Assembly (NCBI RefSeq): GCF_019733395.1 | Contig: NZ_JAIHOO010000001.1 | Location: 3,720,501-3,784,500 of the forward strand | Reading direction: 5' to 3' | From: Lysobacter sp. BMK333-48F3 | Lineage (GTDB): Bacteria; Pseudomonadota; Gammaproteobacteria; Xanthomonadales; Xanthomonadaceae | DNA length: 64,000 nt | Shown: positions 53,552-61,731 of the stretch, piece by piece | Position numbering within the stretch: position 1 is the stretch's first letter | Layout: each line of letters begins with the position of its first letter | Position numbers and translations under genes: made by a program | The notes under the pieces: generated by a model | The model's database searches: none | What the model saw: the letters and a program-made list of their open reading frames with translations, nothing else | Told to the model about the DNA's origin: nothing

Positions 53552-55128
53552 GGGACGCTCCTTTCGGCGGCAAGGCGGGGCTCGGCGGGCGCCGGCGTGG
53601 CCGGCCAGAACTTCATCCGGTCGGGCCCGGAACGGATCGCGCGCAGCATCAGCATCACGTCGACCACGGCCAGGCCGGTGTAGAGCACGACGAAGCCGAT
53701 CAGGCTGGCGATGACCTGGGTGGAGTTGGTCGCCGACACGCCGAGGAAGGTCGGCAGCACGCCGTCGATGGCCCAGGGCTGGCGGCCGACCTCGGCGACG
53801 ATCCAGCCCAATTCGGCGGCGACCCACGGCAGCGGCAGGCTGTACAGCGCCACGCGCAGGAACAGCCGGTTGTCGAGCTTGCGCCGCGCCGCCAGCCAGA
53901 ACGCCCAGCCGAACAGCAGGATGAAGAAGAAGCCCAGGCCGACCATGATCCGGAACGACCAGAACAGCACCGGCACGTTCGGCACCGTGCTCCAGGCCGC
54001 GCGATCGATGATCGCCTCGTCGGCGCTGGCCGGATCGCGGGTGTAGCGCAGGGTCAGCAGGCCGAAGCCGAGGTCGTCGCGCAAGGCCATGAACGCGGCG
54101 GCTTTCTGCGGATCGTCGCGGTCGGCGCGCAGTTCGCGCAGCGCGGCGTAGGCGGCGATGCCGCGGCGGATGCGCTCGCGGTTGTGCTCGACCAGGTCGT
54201 GGATGCCGGCCACCTCCTGGTCCAGCGAGCGGGTCGCGATCAGGCCCAAGGCCCAGGGAATGCGCACCGCGTGCTCGGTCTCGCGCTTGTCCATGTCCGG
54301 CAGGCCGAACACGGTGAACGCGGCCGGCGCCGGGTGGGTGCGCCACTCGGCCTCGATCGCGGCGACCTTCATCTTCTGGTTCTCGGACGCGGTGTAGCCG
54401 CTCTCGTCGCCGAGCACCGCCACCGACAGCGCCGAGGCCAGGCCGAAGCTGGCCGCGACCACGATCGAGCGGCGCGCGATCTCGACGTTGCGCCCGCGCA
54501 GCAGGTACCAGGCGCTGATCGAAAGCACGAACATCGCCCCGGTGACGTAGCCGGCGCTGACGGTGTGGACGAACTTGGCCTGGGCGACCGGGTTGAACAC
54601 CACCGCGGCGAAGTCGGTGACCTCCATGCGCATGGTCTGGAAGTTGAATTCGGCGCCGACCGGGTTCTGCATCCAGCCGTTGGCGATCAGGATCCACAGC
54701 GCCGACAGGTTGGCGCCGAGCGCGGTCAGCCAGGTCACGATCAGATGCTGCAGCTTGCTGAGCCGGTCCCAGCCGAAGAAGAACAGGCCGACGAAGGTGC
54801 TCTCCAGGAAGAACGCCATCAGCCCCTCGATCGCCAGCGGCGCGCCGAAGATGTCGCCGACGTAGTGCGAGTAATAGGCCCAGTTGGTGCCGAACTGGAA
54901 CTCCATGGTGATGCCGGTGGCCACGCCCATGGCGAAGTTGATCCCGAACAGCACGCCCCAGTAGCGGGTCATCTGCTTCCAGATGGCGCGCCCGGTCATC
55001 ACGTACACGCTTTCCATGATCGCCATGATCAGGGCCAGACCGATGGTCAGCGGAACGAACAGGAAGTGATAGAGCGCGGTCAGCGCGAATTGCAGTCGCG
55101 ACAGGTCGACGACGTGTAGGTCCGGCAT
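53548..55128 (-). CDS. cydA: cytochrome bd ubiquinol oxidase subunit I
   Basis: 526 residues, nine or so membrane helices with hemes b558, b595 and d. Heme ligands: His21 in LYHFLFVPLTIGLA, His in KFVHTVSAGYVTGAMF and Met in VLFWSFRIMVGLGF. The quinol loop contains ENQKMKVAAIEAEW, and the long Q-loop extension is present, so this is the long-Q-loop bd-I type. High-affinity oxygen reduction at low oxygen. Operon order cydP-cydA-cydB-cydX-ybgE, all minus. Confidence 0.97.
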   Translation of the reverse strand: MPDLHVVDLSRLQFALTALYHFLFVPLTIGLALIMAIMESVYVMTGRAIWKQMTRYWGVLFGINFAMGVATGITMEFQFGTNWAYYSHYVGDIFGAPLAIEGLMAFFLESTFVGLFFFGWDRLSKLQHLIVTWLTALGANLSALWILIANGWMQNPVGAEFNFQTMRMEVTDFAAVVFNPVAQAKFVHTVSAGYVTGAMFVLSISAWYLLRGRNVEIARRSIVVAASFGLASALSVAVLGDESGYTASENQKMKVAAIEAEWRTHPAPAAFTVFGLPDMDKRETEHAVRIPWALGLIATRSLDQEVAGIHDLVEHNRERIRRGIAAYAALRELRADRDDPQKAAAFMALRDDLGFGLLTLRYTRDPASADEAIIDRAAWSTVPNVPVLFWSFRIMVGLGFFFILLFGWAFWLAARRKLDNRLFLRVALYSLPLPWVAAELGWIVAEVGRQPWAIDGVLPTFLGVSATNSTQVIASLIGFVVLYTGLAVVDVMLMLRAIRSGPDRMKFWPATPAPAEPRLAAERSVP

Positions 55129-55134
55129 GGCGGG

Positions 55135-55326
55135 TCACCTTGTGGGAAGCAGGCGCCGGTCGATCGCCGCATCGTCGATCTGCGGGCGGTTCGAAGGCGA
55201 GAAGAACAACAGGTACAGCGCGGTCAGCAGGGCCAGCTTGAGCGCGATGGTCAGGGCGATGCGGCGCAACAAGCCGCGCCGCCAGTGCGCCGGCGTGGCT
55301 GGCGACGCGGTGCGGTGCCGGCTCAT
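55135..55326 (-). CDS. cydP: cytochrome oxidase small subunit CydP
   Basis: 63 residues, one membrane helix (RIALTIALKLALLTALYLLFF) preceded by an Arg-rich cytoplasmic head (PAHWRRGLLRR). Location directly before cydA (6 bp) and the helix pattern ALKLALL.ALYLLFF match CydP of Pseudomonas and Xanthomonadaceae. Start ATG 55326. First gene of the operon, with FNR-type boxes upstream. Confidence 0.8.
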   Translation of the reverse strand: MSRHRTASPATPAHWRRGLLRRIALTIALKLALLTALYLLFFSPSNRPQIDDAAIDRRLLPTR

Positions 55327-55449
55327 CGGTCGCGCCGCCGGCTCGCGCACGCAGTGCGAAGACCAAGGCAAGCGGGCGGGAAGAGAGGGCGCATTACCGG
55401 CTCCGGCGGAATCCGGGCGCCAGTAGGCATTCGCGGCGTGTCGGCGGTC

Positions 55450-55463
55450 TTGATCCAGATCAA
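55450..55463. promoter_or_regulatory. FNR-type box 1 in the cydP/usp divergent region
   Basis: TTGATCCAGATCAA, a perfect TTGAT-N4-ATCAA palindrome, 124 bp before cydP. Confidence 0.88.
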
Positions 55464-55530
55464 GCGCGGCGGGCGAGCCTGCGTTGCGCCGCCGCGGAGG
55501 ACACCAGGTCGCGGCCGATCGCGGCGCGGC

Positions 55531-55544
55531 TTGATCCAGGTCAA
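55531..55544. promoter_or_regulatory. FNR-type box 2 in the cydP/usp divergent region
   Basis: TTGATCCAGGTCAA, one mismatch, 60 bp before the universal stress gene on the plus strand. Confidence 0.78.
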
Positions 55545-55604
55545 TACGCGCCGGCGCGAACGGCGTGCAATGGCGGGCAAAGGTCCGCAAGGGCGGAGGA
55601 CGCG

Positions 55605-56441
55605 ATGCTCAAGGATCTGGTGGTGCCGATGACCCGCAGCGCCGGCGATGCCGACGCGCTGAATCTGGCCTTGAGCTTGGCCTCGGCGCACGGCGCCCGG
55701 GTCGAGGTGCTGGAGTTGGTCGACCTGCCGTTGCCGCTGGCGCATCCGTTCGGGCTGATGCCGGACATGACCACCGACGCGGCCAACGAGAAGCTGCGCG
55801 CCGACGGCGAGCGCCGGGCCCAGGCCCTGCGCCAGCGCCTGGCCGGCGAGCCGGTCGATACCGAGGTGCGGCTGGTCGATGCCCTGTACGTCGAGGCGCC
55901 GCGGATGGCGGCGCTGCACGCGTACTACGCCGACCTGGCGGTGCTGGCCGGCGCGCTCGGCGACACCCGCGAGGCCGCGCTGTCGCACGCGTTCTTCGTC
56001 GCCCTGTTGCTCGAATCCGGGCGCCCGGTGCTGGTGGTTCCGCCGCGCTGCAAGGCGCAGACGCCGCCGCGGCGCGCGGTGGTGGCCTGGCAGCCGACCC
56101 GCGAAGCCACGCGTGCGCTGCACGATGCGATGCCGCTGCTGCTCGGCACCGAAGCGGTCGACGTGGTGGTGGTCGATACCGGCAACGGCCGCGTGGCCAA
56201 GGAGTCCGGCGCGCAGATCGCGGCCCATCTCGGCCGTCACGGCATACACGCCGAACTGGTGCTGCGCGAGGCGCGCGGGGCGACGGTGGCCTCGGTCCTG
56301 CTCGATCACGTCGGCCAGGTCCATGCGCAATTGCTGGTGGCGGGCGGCTACGGCCATTCGCGCCTGCGCGAATGGGCCCTGGGCGGGGTCACCCGCGAAC
56401 TGTCGATGAGCGCGGCGGTGCCGGTCTTCTATGGCCATTGA
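55605..56441 (+). CDS. universal stress protein (two domains)
   Basis: 278 residues with two UspA-like halves. The first (1-140, LKDLVVPMTRSAGDADALNL) is degenerate; the second (148-278, RRAVVAWQPTREATRALHDA) ends in LVAGGYGHSRLREWALGGVTREL, close to the family's GHS motif. Paralogous to the protein at 61732. FNR-type box 60 bp upstream. It overlaps the next gene by 11 bp. Probably a low-oxygen stress protein. Confidence 0.88.
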   Translation: MLKDLVVPMTRSAGDADALNLALSLASAHGARVEVLELVDLPLPLAHPFGLMPDMTTDAANEKLRADGERRAQALRQRLAGEPVDTEVRLVDALYVEAPRMAALHAYYADLAVLAGALGDTREAALSHAFFVALLLESGRPVLVVPPRCKAQTPPRRAVVAWQPTREATRALHDAMPLLLGTEAVDVVVVDTGNGRVAKESGAQIAAHLGRHGIHAELVLREARGATVASVLLDHVGQVHAQLLVAGGYGHSRLREWALGGVTRELSMSAAVPVFYGH

Positions 56442-56859
56442 CGAGCGCGGCCCGCATTCGCTGCGGGCCTTGCTGCGGCCGGCGGCCGACCCGCCGATGC
56501 GCGATCCGCAACGCACCCGCGAGCAGGCCGCGCAGGCCTTGCGCCGTGCGGGCGAGGCGATCGACGAATTGCGCGCGCAGGCGGCGTCCGATCCGGCGCC
56601 GGAGACGCGCCTGCGCAATCAACAGCTGCGCGTGTTGACCCGGCAGCTGAGCCATCGCTATCACTGGCTGGCCGAACTGCACCGTAGCCTGGCCGCCGGC
56701 GACGACGCCGAACTGGCGCGCGCCTGGAGCCGCTTCTTCGCCTGCTACGACGACTTCCTCGAGGCCTTGCGCCAGGCGCGCACCGAATTGGACGAGCGCG
56801 CGCAGCCGGCGCCCGCGCCGCCCTCGGACCGCCGCGCGCCGGACGACGGTGAGGGTTGA
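56431..56859 (+). CDS. hypothetical helical protein coupled to the universal stress gene
   Basis: 142 residues, Arg/Ala-rich and predicted all-helical (REQAAQALRRAGEAIDELRA, NQQLRVLTRQLSHRYHWLAE, FFACYDDFLEALRQARTEL). No domain recognised. ATG 56431 overlaps the upstream gene by 11 bp, so both are translated together and share low-oxygen control. Convergent with the next gene at a 16-bp distance. Confidence 0.6.
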   Translation: MAIDERGPHSLRALLRPAADPPMRDPQRTREQAAQALRRAGEAIDELRAQAASDPAPETRLRNQQLRVLTRQLSHRYHWLAELHRSLAAGDDAELARAWSRFFACYDDFLEALRQARTELDERAQPAPAPPSDRRAPDDGEG

Positions 56860-56875
56860 ACCGGCGGCGTCGGCT

Positions 56876-57823
56876 TCAGCCGCAGCCGCTGCACAGCCGG
56901 TCCTCGCAATCGCCGCGGGCGATTTCCACCGGCGCGTCGATCCAGGGTTGCATCGCCGCGGCCAGCGCGCGTTGCGCGCTCAGCGCGGCCTCGGGCGACA
57001 ACGCCGGGCGGCCGCCGCGCGCGCGATGCGCGGCCAGGCCGATGCTGGCGTTGTTGGCCAGCAAGGCCAGGCAGGGCTGGACCGAGATCCGGGTCAGGCG
57101 GCGGTGACGGCGATGGCGCCGCAGAGGCTCGGCCAACTGCGGCGGCAAGGCGCGATCGCGCCAATGCGCCGCCAGCGCGCCGTCGGCGTCGTCCCCGCCG
57201 GGGCCGCGTTCCTGCGCCAGTTGCAGCGCGCCCTCGAGCACGGCGTAGGCGAGGGTGCGGGCGATCGCGGCGGCGGCGAGTTGCGCCTCGCGGCCGCGGT
57301 AGTCCAGGCCCAGCGCGGCCAGGGCGTCGGCCAGGCCCATGACGCCTATCGCCAGTTCCGCGGCGCCGACGCTGGCATGTTCGCCTTCGCACAGGCTTAG
57401 CGCGTCGTCGAGCAGCCGCACGCTCAGGCTCGCCGCGGCGGCGAAGCCGGCATGGTCGAAGCGCGCGGTGGCGCTGCGCGGCGCCAGGACGAAAGCGCCC
57501 AGATTGAGGCAGGCCTGCGGTTCGGGCAGGGCGGCGGGCAGGCGACCGGTGCCGGCGTGGCGCAACAGGCGCTCGTCGGGCAGCAATTGCCAGCGACTGA
57601 ATACCTCGATGTAGCGCCGGCGCCAGAGCTCGCCCCGCGCGCCGTCGTTCGCCGCCAGCGCGCCGGCGACCCGCTGCCAGGTCGCGTCGATGGTGCGGTC
57701 GCGCAACAGGTCGCCGCTGCGCCAGCGGAAACTGGCGTCCCAGACGTCGACCGCGTGCGGGTCGGTGAAGCGCGTGGGCGTGCTCAAGCGATGGACCGGG
57801 GCAGGCTGGCGGAGACGATCCAC
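56876..57823 (-). CDS. ribonucleotide-reductase-like protein lacking the catalytic core
   Basis: About 315 residues. Two blocks resemble class II (B12-dependent) reductase: VDVWDASFRWRSGD...TIDATWQRVAGALA near the start, and AIGVMGLADALAALGLDYRG later. YIEVFSRWQLLPDERLLRHAGTGR corresponds to the start of the reductase barrel, but the region with the active-site cysteines and radical-Cys loop is missing. It ends in a Cys cluster (CEDRLCSGCG) like the thiol tail of reductases. The start is uncertain: GTG 57823 is used, TTG 57787 is possible. An FNR-type box lies 26 bp upstream. Possibly an orphan accessory or degenerate paralogue. Confidence 0.6.
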   Translation of the reverse strand: MDRLRQPAPVHRLSTPTRFTDPHAVDVWDASFRWRSGDLLRDRTIDATWQRVAGALAANDGARGELWRRRYIEVFSRWQLLPDERLLRHAGTGRLPAALPEPQACLNLGAFVLAPRSATARFDHAGFAAAASLSVRLLDDALSLCEGEHASVGAAELAIGVMGLADALAALGLDYRGREAQLAAAAIARTLAYAVLEGALQLAQERGPGGDDADGALAAHWRDRALPPQLAEPLRRHRRHRRLTRISVQPCLALLANNASIGLAAHRARGGRPALSPEAALSAQRALAAAMQPWIDAPVEIARGDCEDRLCSGCG

Positions 57824-57848
57824 TATGCGACGGGCGCACCGCCCGGCA

Positions 57849-57862
57849 TTGACGCCGGTCAA
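57849..57862 (-). promoter_or_regulatory. FNR-type box before the reductase-like gene
   Basis: TTGACGCCGGTCAA, two mismatches from consensus, centred 32 bp before GTG 57823 and 68 bp before TTG 57787. Confidence 0.6.
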
Positions 57863-57905
57863 TCCGGGGCGCTGCGTGGGCGCTAGGGAAGCGGCCGGCG
57901 CGGGT

Positions 57906-57933
57906 ACCGTTACAAACCGTTACCGGCGGTTAC
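57906..57933. promoter_or_regulatory. three 8-bp direct repeats with a 10-bp period
   Basis: ACCGTTAC (57906-57913), ACCGTTAC (57916-57923) and GCGGTTAC (57926-57933), one helical turn apart, 67-95 bp before the FNR-family gene. Likely a regulator or RNA polymerase contact site. Confidence 0.55.
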
Positions 57934-58000
57934 CGCGGCCACATCGTGCGTCGGCCGCGCGCGCCTACCCTGGCGCCATCCCCATCGCAGGAACGCCGCC

Positions 58001-58729
58001 ATGCTGCTCGAAGCCGTCTCTCCGTCCGCTGTCGGGTTCCAGGCGCCGTCGTTCGCGGCGGCGGCCGTCGCCGGCGGCGATTCGCCGGTGCGCAGCCTGG
58101 AACAGTTGCTGCAGGACTGGCCGCTGCAGCGCCGCCGGGTGCACGCCAAGCAATACGTGTTCCGCGCCGGCCAGCCGCGCCAGGCGCTGTATCTGGTGCA
58201 TGCCGGTTTCTTCAAGACCGCCCTGGTCAGCGACGACGGCCGCGAGAAGATCACCGGTTTCCGCATGCGCGGCGACCTGCTCGGCCTGGATGCGCTGGAT
58301 CAGCCGGTCTACACCTGCGACGCGGTCGCGTTGGACACCGGCGAGTTGTGGGAGCTGCCGTACGCGCAGTTGCGCGAGCGCCTGCCGCAGTTCCAGGAAC
58401 GCATCACCGCGATGCTGGCCGGCGAGATCCGCCGCGACTGGAGCTGGATGCTGGCCCTGGGCACGCTGGGCGCGGACCAGCGCGTGGCGGCATTTCTGCT
58501 CGACCTGGCCGCGCGCCTGGAAGGCCTGGGTTTCAGCGCCAGCCGGCTGCTGCTGCGGATGACCCGCGCCGAACTCGGCAACTTCCTCTCGTTGACCCTG
58601 GAAACGGTGACCCGGGCCTTGTCGCGCCTGCAGGCGCGCGGGCTGATCGCGGTCGACGGGCGCGAGATCCGGATTCTCGAACGCGCCGGCTTGCAGGCGG
58701 CGCAGCGCGACCCGGCGCTGTGCCACTGA
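58001..58729 (+). CDS. Crp/Fnr family transcriptional regulator without N-terminal cluster cysteines
   Basis: 242 residues. Cyclic-nucleotide-binding-like domain (about 45-150, QYVFRAGQPRQALYLVHAGFFK) and a C-terminal HTH (MTRAELGNFLSLTLETVTRALSRL). The recognition helix LTLETVTRALSRL is like FNR's LTVETISRLLGRF, so it should bind TTGAT-type half-sites. The only cysteines are in YTCDAVALD (the FNR Cys122-like place) and near the C-terminus; FNR's three N-terminal ligands are absent, so it cannot hold the FNR cluster. AGGA precedes ATG 58001. It lies in the middle of a set of FNR-box genes. Confidence 0.9.
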   Translation: MLLEAVSPSAVGFQAPSFAAAAVAGGDSPVRSLEQLLQDWPLQRRRVHAKQYVFRAGQPRQALYLVHAGFFKTALVSDDGREKITGFRMRGDLLGLDALDQPVYTCDAVALDTGELWELPYAQLRERLPQFQERITAMLAGEIRRDWSWMLALGTLGADQRVAAFLLDLAARLEGLGFSASRLLLRMTRAELGNFLSLTLETVTRALSRLQARGLIAVDGREIRILERAGLQAAQRDPALCH

Positions 58730-58739
58730 GCCGCGCGCT

Positions 58740-60773
58740 TCAGTCGCGCGCGTCTCTGCCGCCGTCGCTGGGGTTCAGCGCGCGGCCGATCGCCGCGGCC
58801 AGTTGCTCGCGCCGATACGGCTTGCGCAGCAGCTCGAACGCGCCGGCTTCGGCCGCCGCGGCCGCCGCTTCGGTTTCGTAGCCGGAGGTCAGCACCACCG
58901 GCAATTGCGGCCGCAGCGCGCGCGCGGCCAGCGCCAGCTCCTTGCCGTTCATGCCGGCGCCGAGCATGACGTCGCTGAACATCAGCGCGATGCCGTCGCC
59001 GATCGCCAACTGCTGCAGCGCCTGCGCCGCGTCGGCCACCGCGATCACCCGATAGCCCGAGGCCTGCAGGAACGACACCGCGATGCCGCGCACCGCCTCG
59101 TCGTCCTCGACCACCAGCACGGTTTCGCCCTTGCCGTCGACACGCGCTTCGCCCGGCGCCGGAGGCTCCGCCGCCAGCGCTTCGGCCGCCGGCAGGTACA
59201 GCTCGACCTGGGTGCCGTAGCCGAGCGCGCTGTCGATGCGCAGGTGGCCGCCGCTCTGTTTGGCGAAGCCGTACACCATGCTCAGGCCCAGACCGCTGCC
59301 GCGGCCGCTTTCCTTGGTGGTGAAGAACGGCTCCATCGCCCGCGCCAGGGTGTCCGGGGTCATGCCGCGGCCGGTGTCGGCGACGCTGATGCGCACGTAA
59401 CGGCCCGGCGCCAGGTCCACGCCGGCGCGCCCGGCCTCGCCGCGGTCGGTTTCGACCCTGTGCTCGCGCGCCTCGATCGTGATCTCGCCGCCGCGCGGCA
59501 TCGCATCGCGTGCGTTCAGGGCGAGATTGACCAGGGCCGCGTCGAGCTGAGCCGGGTCGGCATAGGCCGGCGGCAGGTCGTCGTCGCAGTGCAGATACAG
59601 GCGCACGCTCTCGCCCAGGGTGCGCTTGAGCATCGACTCGATGTCGCGCAGCAGCGCCGGCGCATCGACCGCGCGCGGACTCAGGCGCTGGCGGCGGGCG
59701 AAGGCGAGCAGTTTGCCGGTCAGCTCGGCGCCGCGCCCGACCGAGCGCAGCGCGCTGGCGATCAGTTCGCCGGCCTCGGGCGTGTGCTCGCATTCCAGTT
59801 CCAGCAACTGCAGGCTGCCGGACATCACCGTCAGCAGATTGTTGAAGTCGTGGGCGATGCCGCCGGTGAGCTGGCCGATCGCGTCCAGGCGCTGCGAATG
59901 CGCCAGTTGCTCCTCGGTGCGGCGGCGCTGGACGAAGGCGGCGATCAGGTTGGCCACCGATTGCAGCAGATGCACCGCATCGTGATCGAACAGGCCCGGT
60001 TCGACCGCGATCGCCAGCACCGCGCCGAGCGGACGGCCGCGGTCGAACAGCGGCACCAGCGCGGCGCTGCCGTCGGCCTGGGCGGCGAACGGGAACGCAC
60101 CGCCCTGGGCGCGATGCTGGCGCAGGTCCTCGACCAGCCAGGGTTCGCCGCGCGCCAGCGCCTGCAGCACCGCCGCGGTGTCGCCGTCGCCGGACGCCTC
60201 GCGGTTGAGGCCGATCGCGGCGCGGGTGTCCAGGCTTTGCCGATCGCTGGCGACGAACAGCACCGCCACGGTGGCGGCGCGCAAGGCGCCGGCGAGCAGG
60301 GCGGGGACGTGGTCGATGACCCCGGATTCGTCCTGCGCTTCCAGCGCCAGTTGGCCGATGCGCGCGACCAGGGCGTCGTAGCGCGCGCGCACCAGGGCCT
60401 GGCGCGCGCGCTGGGTTTCGGAAATGTCGCGGATCGAGGCCAGGTAGCGCAGGTCCTGGCCGTCGCCGATCGGGCTCAGGGCGATCTCGACCGGAAAGCG
60501 GGTGCCGTCCAGGCGCATCCCGATCAGGCTCTGGCCGGTGACGCCCATCGGCCGCACGTGCGGGCGCGCCATGTAGTCGTCGCGATGCGCGCGATGGCGC
60601 TCGCGCGCGTCGTCGGGCATCAGTTTCTCGATCTCGATCCCGCTCAGGCCGCCGCGCGGATAGCCAAACAGGCGTTCGGCCTGGAGATTGGCCTGGACGA
60701 TGCGGCCGCGGCCGTCGGCGACGATCAGCGCGTCGGGCACCGCCTCGAACAAACCGGGGAATGAGGCGCTCAT
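58740..60773 (-). CDS. hybrid sensor histidine kinase (PAS-GAF-HisKA-HATPase-REC)
   Basis: 677 residues, no membrane helix. PAS (about 5-120, EAVPDALIVADGRGRIVQAN), GAF (about 130-290), HisKA with phospho-His in GGIAHDFNNLLTVMSG, HATPase with DPAQLDAALVNLALNARDAM and GRGSGLGLSMVYGF, and a C-terminal receiver (VLVVEDDEAVRGI, acceptor Asp in MFSDVMLGAGMNGK). The PAS has a His where FixL binds heme (MPDDARERH), but the Arg of FixL is not evident. Encoded after the response regulator with an ATGA overlap. A cytoplasmic sensor, likely of oxygen or redox state. Confidence 0.92.
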   Translation of the reverse strand: MSASFPGLFEAVPDALIVADGRGRIVQANLQAERLFGYPRGGLSGIEIEKLMPDDARERHRAHRDDYMARPHVRPMGVTGQSLIGMRLDGTRFPVEIALSPIGDGQDLRYLASIRDISETQRARQALVRARYDALVARIGQLALEAQDESGVIDHVPALLAGALRAATVAVLFVASDRQSLDTRAAIGLNREASGDGDTAAVLQALARGEPWLVEDLRQHRAQGGAFPFAAQADGSAALVPLFDRGRPLGAVLAIAVEPGLFDHDAVHLLQSVANLIAAFVQRRRTEEQLAHSQRLDAIGQLTGGIAHDFNNLLTVMSGSLQLLELECEHTPEAGELIASALRSVGRGAELTGKLLAFARRQRLSPRAVDAPALLRDIESMLKRTLGESVRLYLHCDDDLPPAYADPAQLDAALVNLALNARDAMPRGGEITIEAREHRVETDRGEAGRAGVDLAPGRYVRISVADTGRGMTPDTLARAMEPFFTTKESGRGSGLGLSMVYGFAKQSGGHLRIDSALGYGTQVELYLPAAEALAAEPPAPGEARVDGKGETVLVVEDDEAVRGIAVSFLQASGYRVIAVADAAQALQQLAIGDGIALMFSDVMLGAGMNGKELALAARALRPQLPVVLTSGYETEAAAAAAEAGAFELLRKPYRREQLAAAIGRALNPSDGGRDARD

Positions 60774-61501
60774 CCGCGCCGCACCTCGACCGCGAGCAGG
60801 TAGCCGGCGCCGCGCACCGACTTGATCAACTGCGGCGCGGCCGGGTCGGCCTCGATCTTGCGCCGCAGGCGGCCGATGCCGACGTCGATGGCGCGATCGA
60901 AGGGACCGGCGTCGCGGCCGTGCACGCGGTTCATCAACTGGTCGCGGCTGAGCACTTCGCGCGGACGCTCGGCCAGGGCGCGCAGCAGTTCGAACTCGCC
61001 GGTGGTCAACGCGACTTCCCGGCCGCTGGCGTCGCTGAGCCGGCGTGCCGGCAGGTCCAGCCGGTAACCGCCGAACTCCAGGCACTGCGCGGCGGCGGCC
61101 GCCGGCGCGGCCGTGGCCGCGGCGCGGCGCAGCACCGAGCGGATCCGCGCCAGCAGTTCGCGGAAGTCGAACGGCTTGGCGACATAGTCGTCGGCGCCGA
61201 GCTCCAGCCCGACCACGCGTTCGACCGCTTCGCCGCGGCCGCTGACCACGATCACCGGGCCGCGCCATTGGCCTTGCAGGTGGCGCAGCAGCGACAGTCC
61301 GTCCTCGTCGGGCAGGCCCAGGTCGAGCAGGACCAGATCAACCGAATCGTCGATCGCGGCGCGCGCCTGCGCCGCACTGGCGGCGCTGACGGTGCGGAAG
61401 CCGTTGGCCTGCAGGTAGCGGCCCAGCAGCGAGGCGATGTCGGGGTCGTCGTCGACCAGCAGCAGTTTCGGTGCGGGAGCGGATGCGGCGGCAGGATCCA
61501 T
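60770..61501 (-). CDS. OmpR-family response regulator
   Basis: 243 residues. Receiver domain (11-122, LLLVDDDPDIASLLGRYL, phosphoacceptor Asp in VLLDLGLPDEDGL, conserved KPF) and winged helix (about 145-238, LTTGEFELLRALAERPREVLS, IDVGIGRLRRKIE, SVRGAGYLLAV). It forms a two-component pair with the hybrid kinase (ATGA overlap); the kinase's own receiver suggests an additional relay or a phosphate sink. Targets unknown; neighbours suggest low-oxygen genes. Confidence 0.94.
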   Translation of the reverse strand: MDPAAASAPAPKLLLVDDDPDIASLLGRYLQANGFRTVSAASAAQARAAIDDSVDLVLLDLGLPDEDGLSLLRHLQGQWRGPVIVVSGRGEAVERVVGLELGADDYVAKPFDFRELLARIRSVLRRAAATAAPAAAAAQCLEFGGYRLDLPARRLSDASGREVALTTGEFELLRALAERPREVLSRDQLMNRVHGRDAGPFDRAIDVGIGRLRRKIEADPAAPQLIKSVRGAGYLLAVEVRRG

Positions 61502-61663
61502 CGGCGGGCTCGCATGGCGGGAAAGCGGCCCGCGAACGGGCGGCGTACGATGCTCAGGATGGTCTCATCGCGCAGCGCCCGCAAGCCGCGCGCGGCTTGC
61601 CGACCGACCGCGCAAGACCCGTCGCGACGCCGGTCGGAGAACGCGATCGCCGATCGCGCGGGA

Positions 61664-61677
61664 CTGATCCAGATCAA
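61664..61677 (+). promoter_or_regulatory. FNR-type box before the third universal stress gene
   Basis: CTGATCCAGATCAA, one mismatch from consensus, 54 bp upstream of the ATG. Confidence 0.78.
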
Positions 61678-61731
61678 GCCGCGCCGTGCCCGGATCGCCC
61701 AAGCTGGCGTCGTCTCCCACGCGGATAGGCC

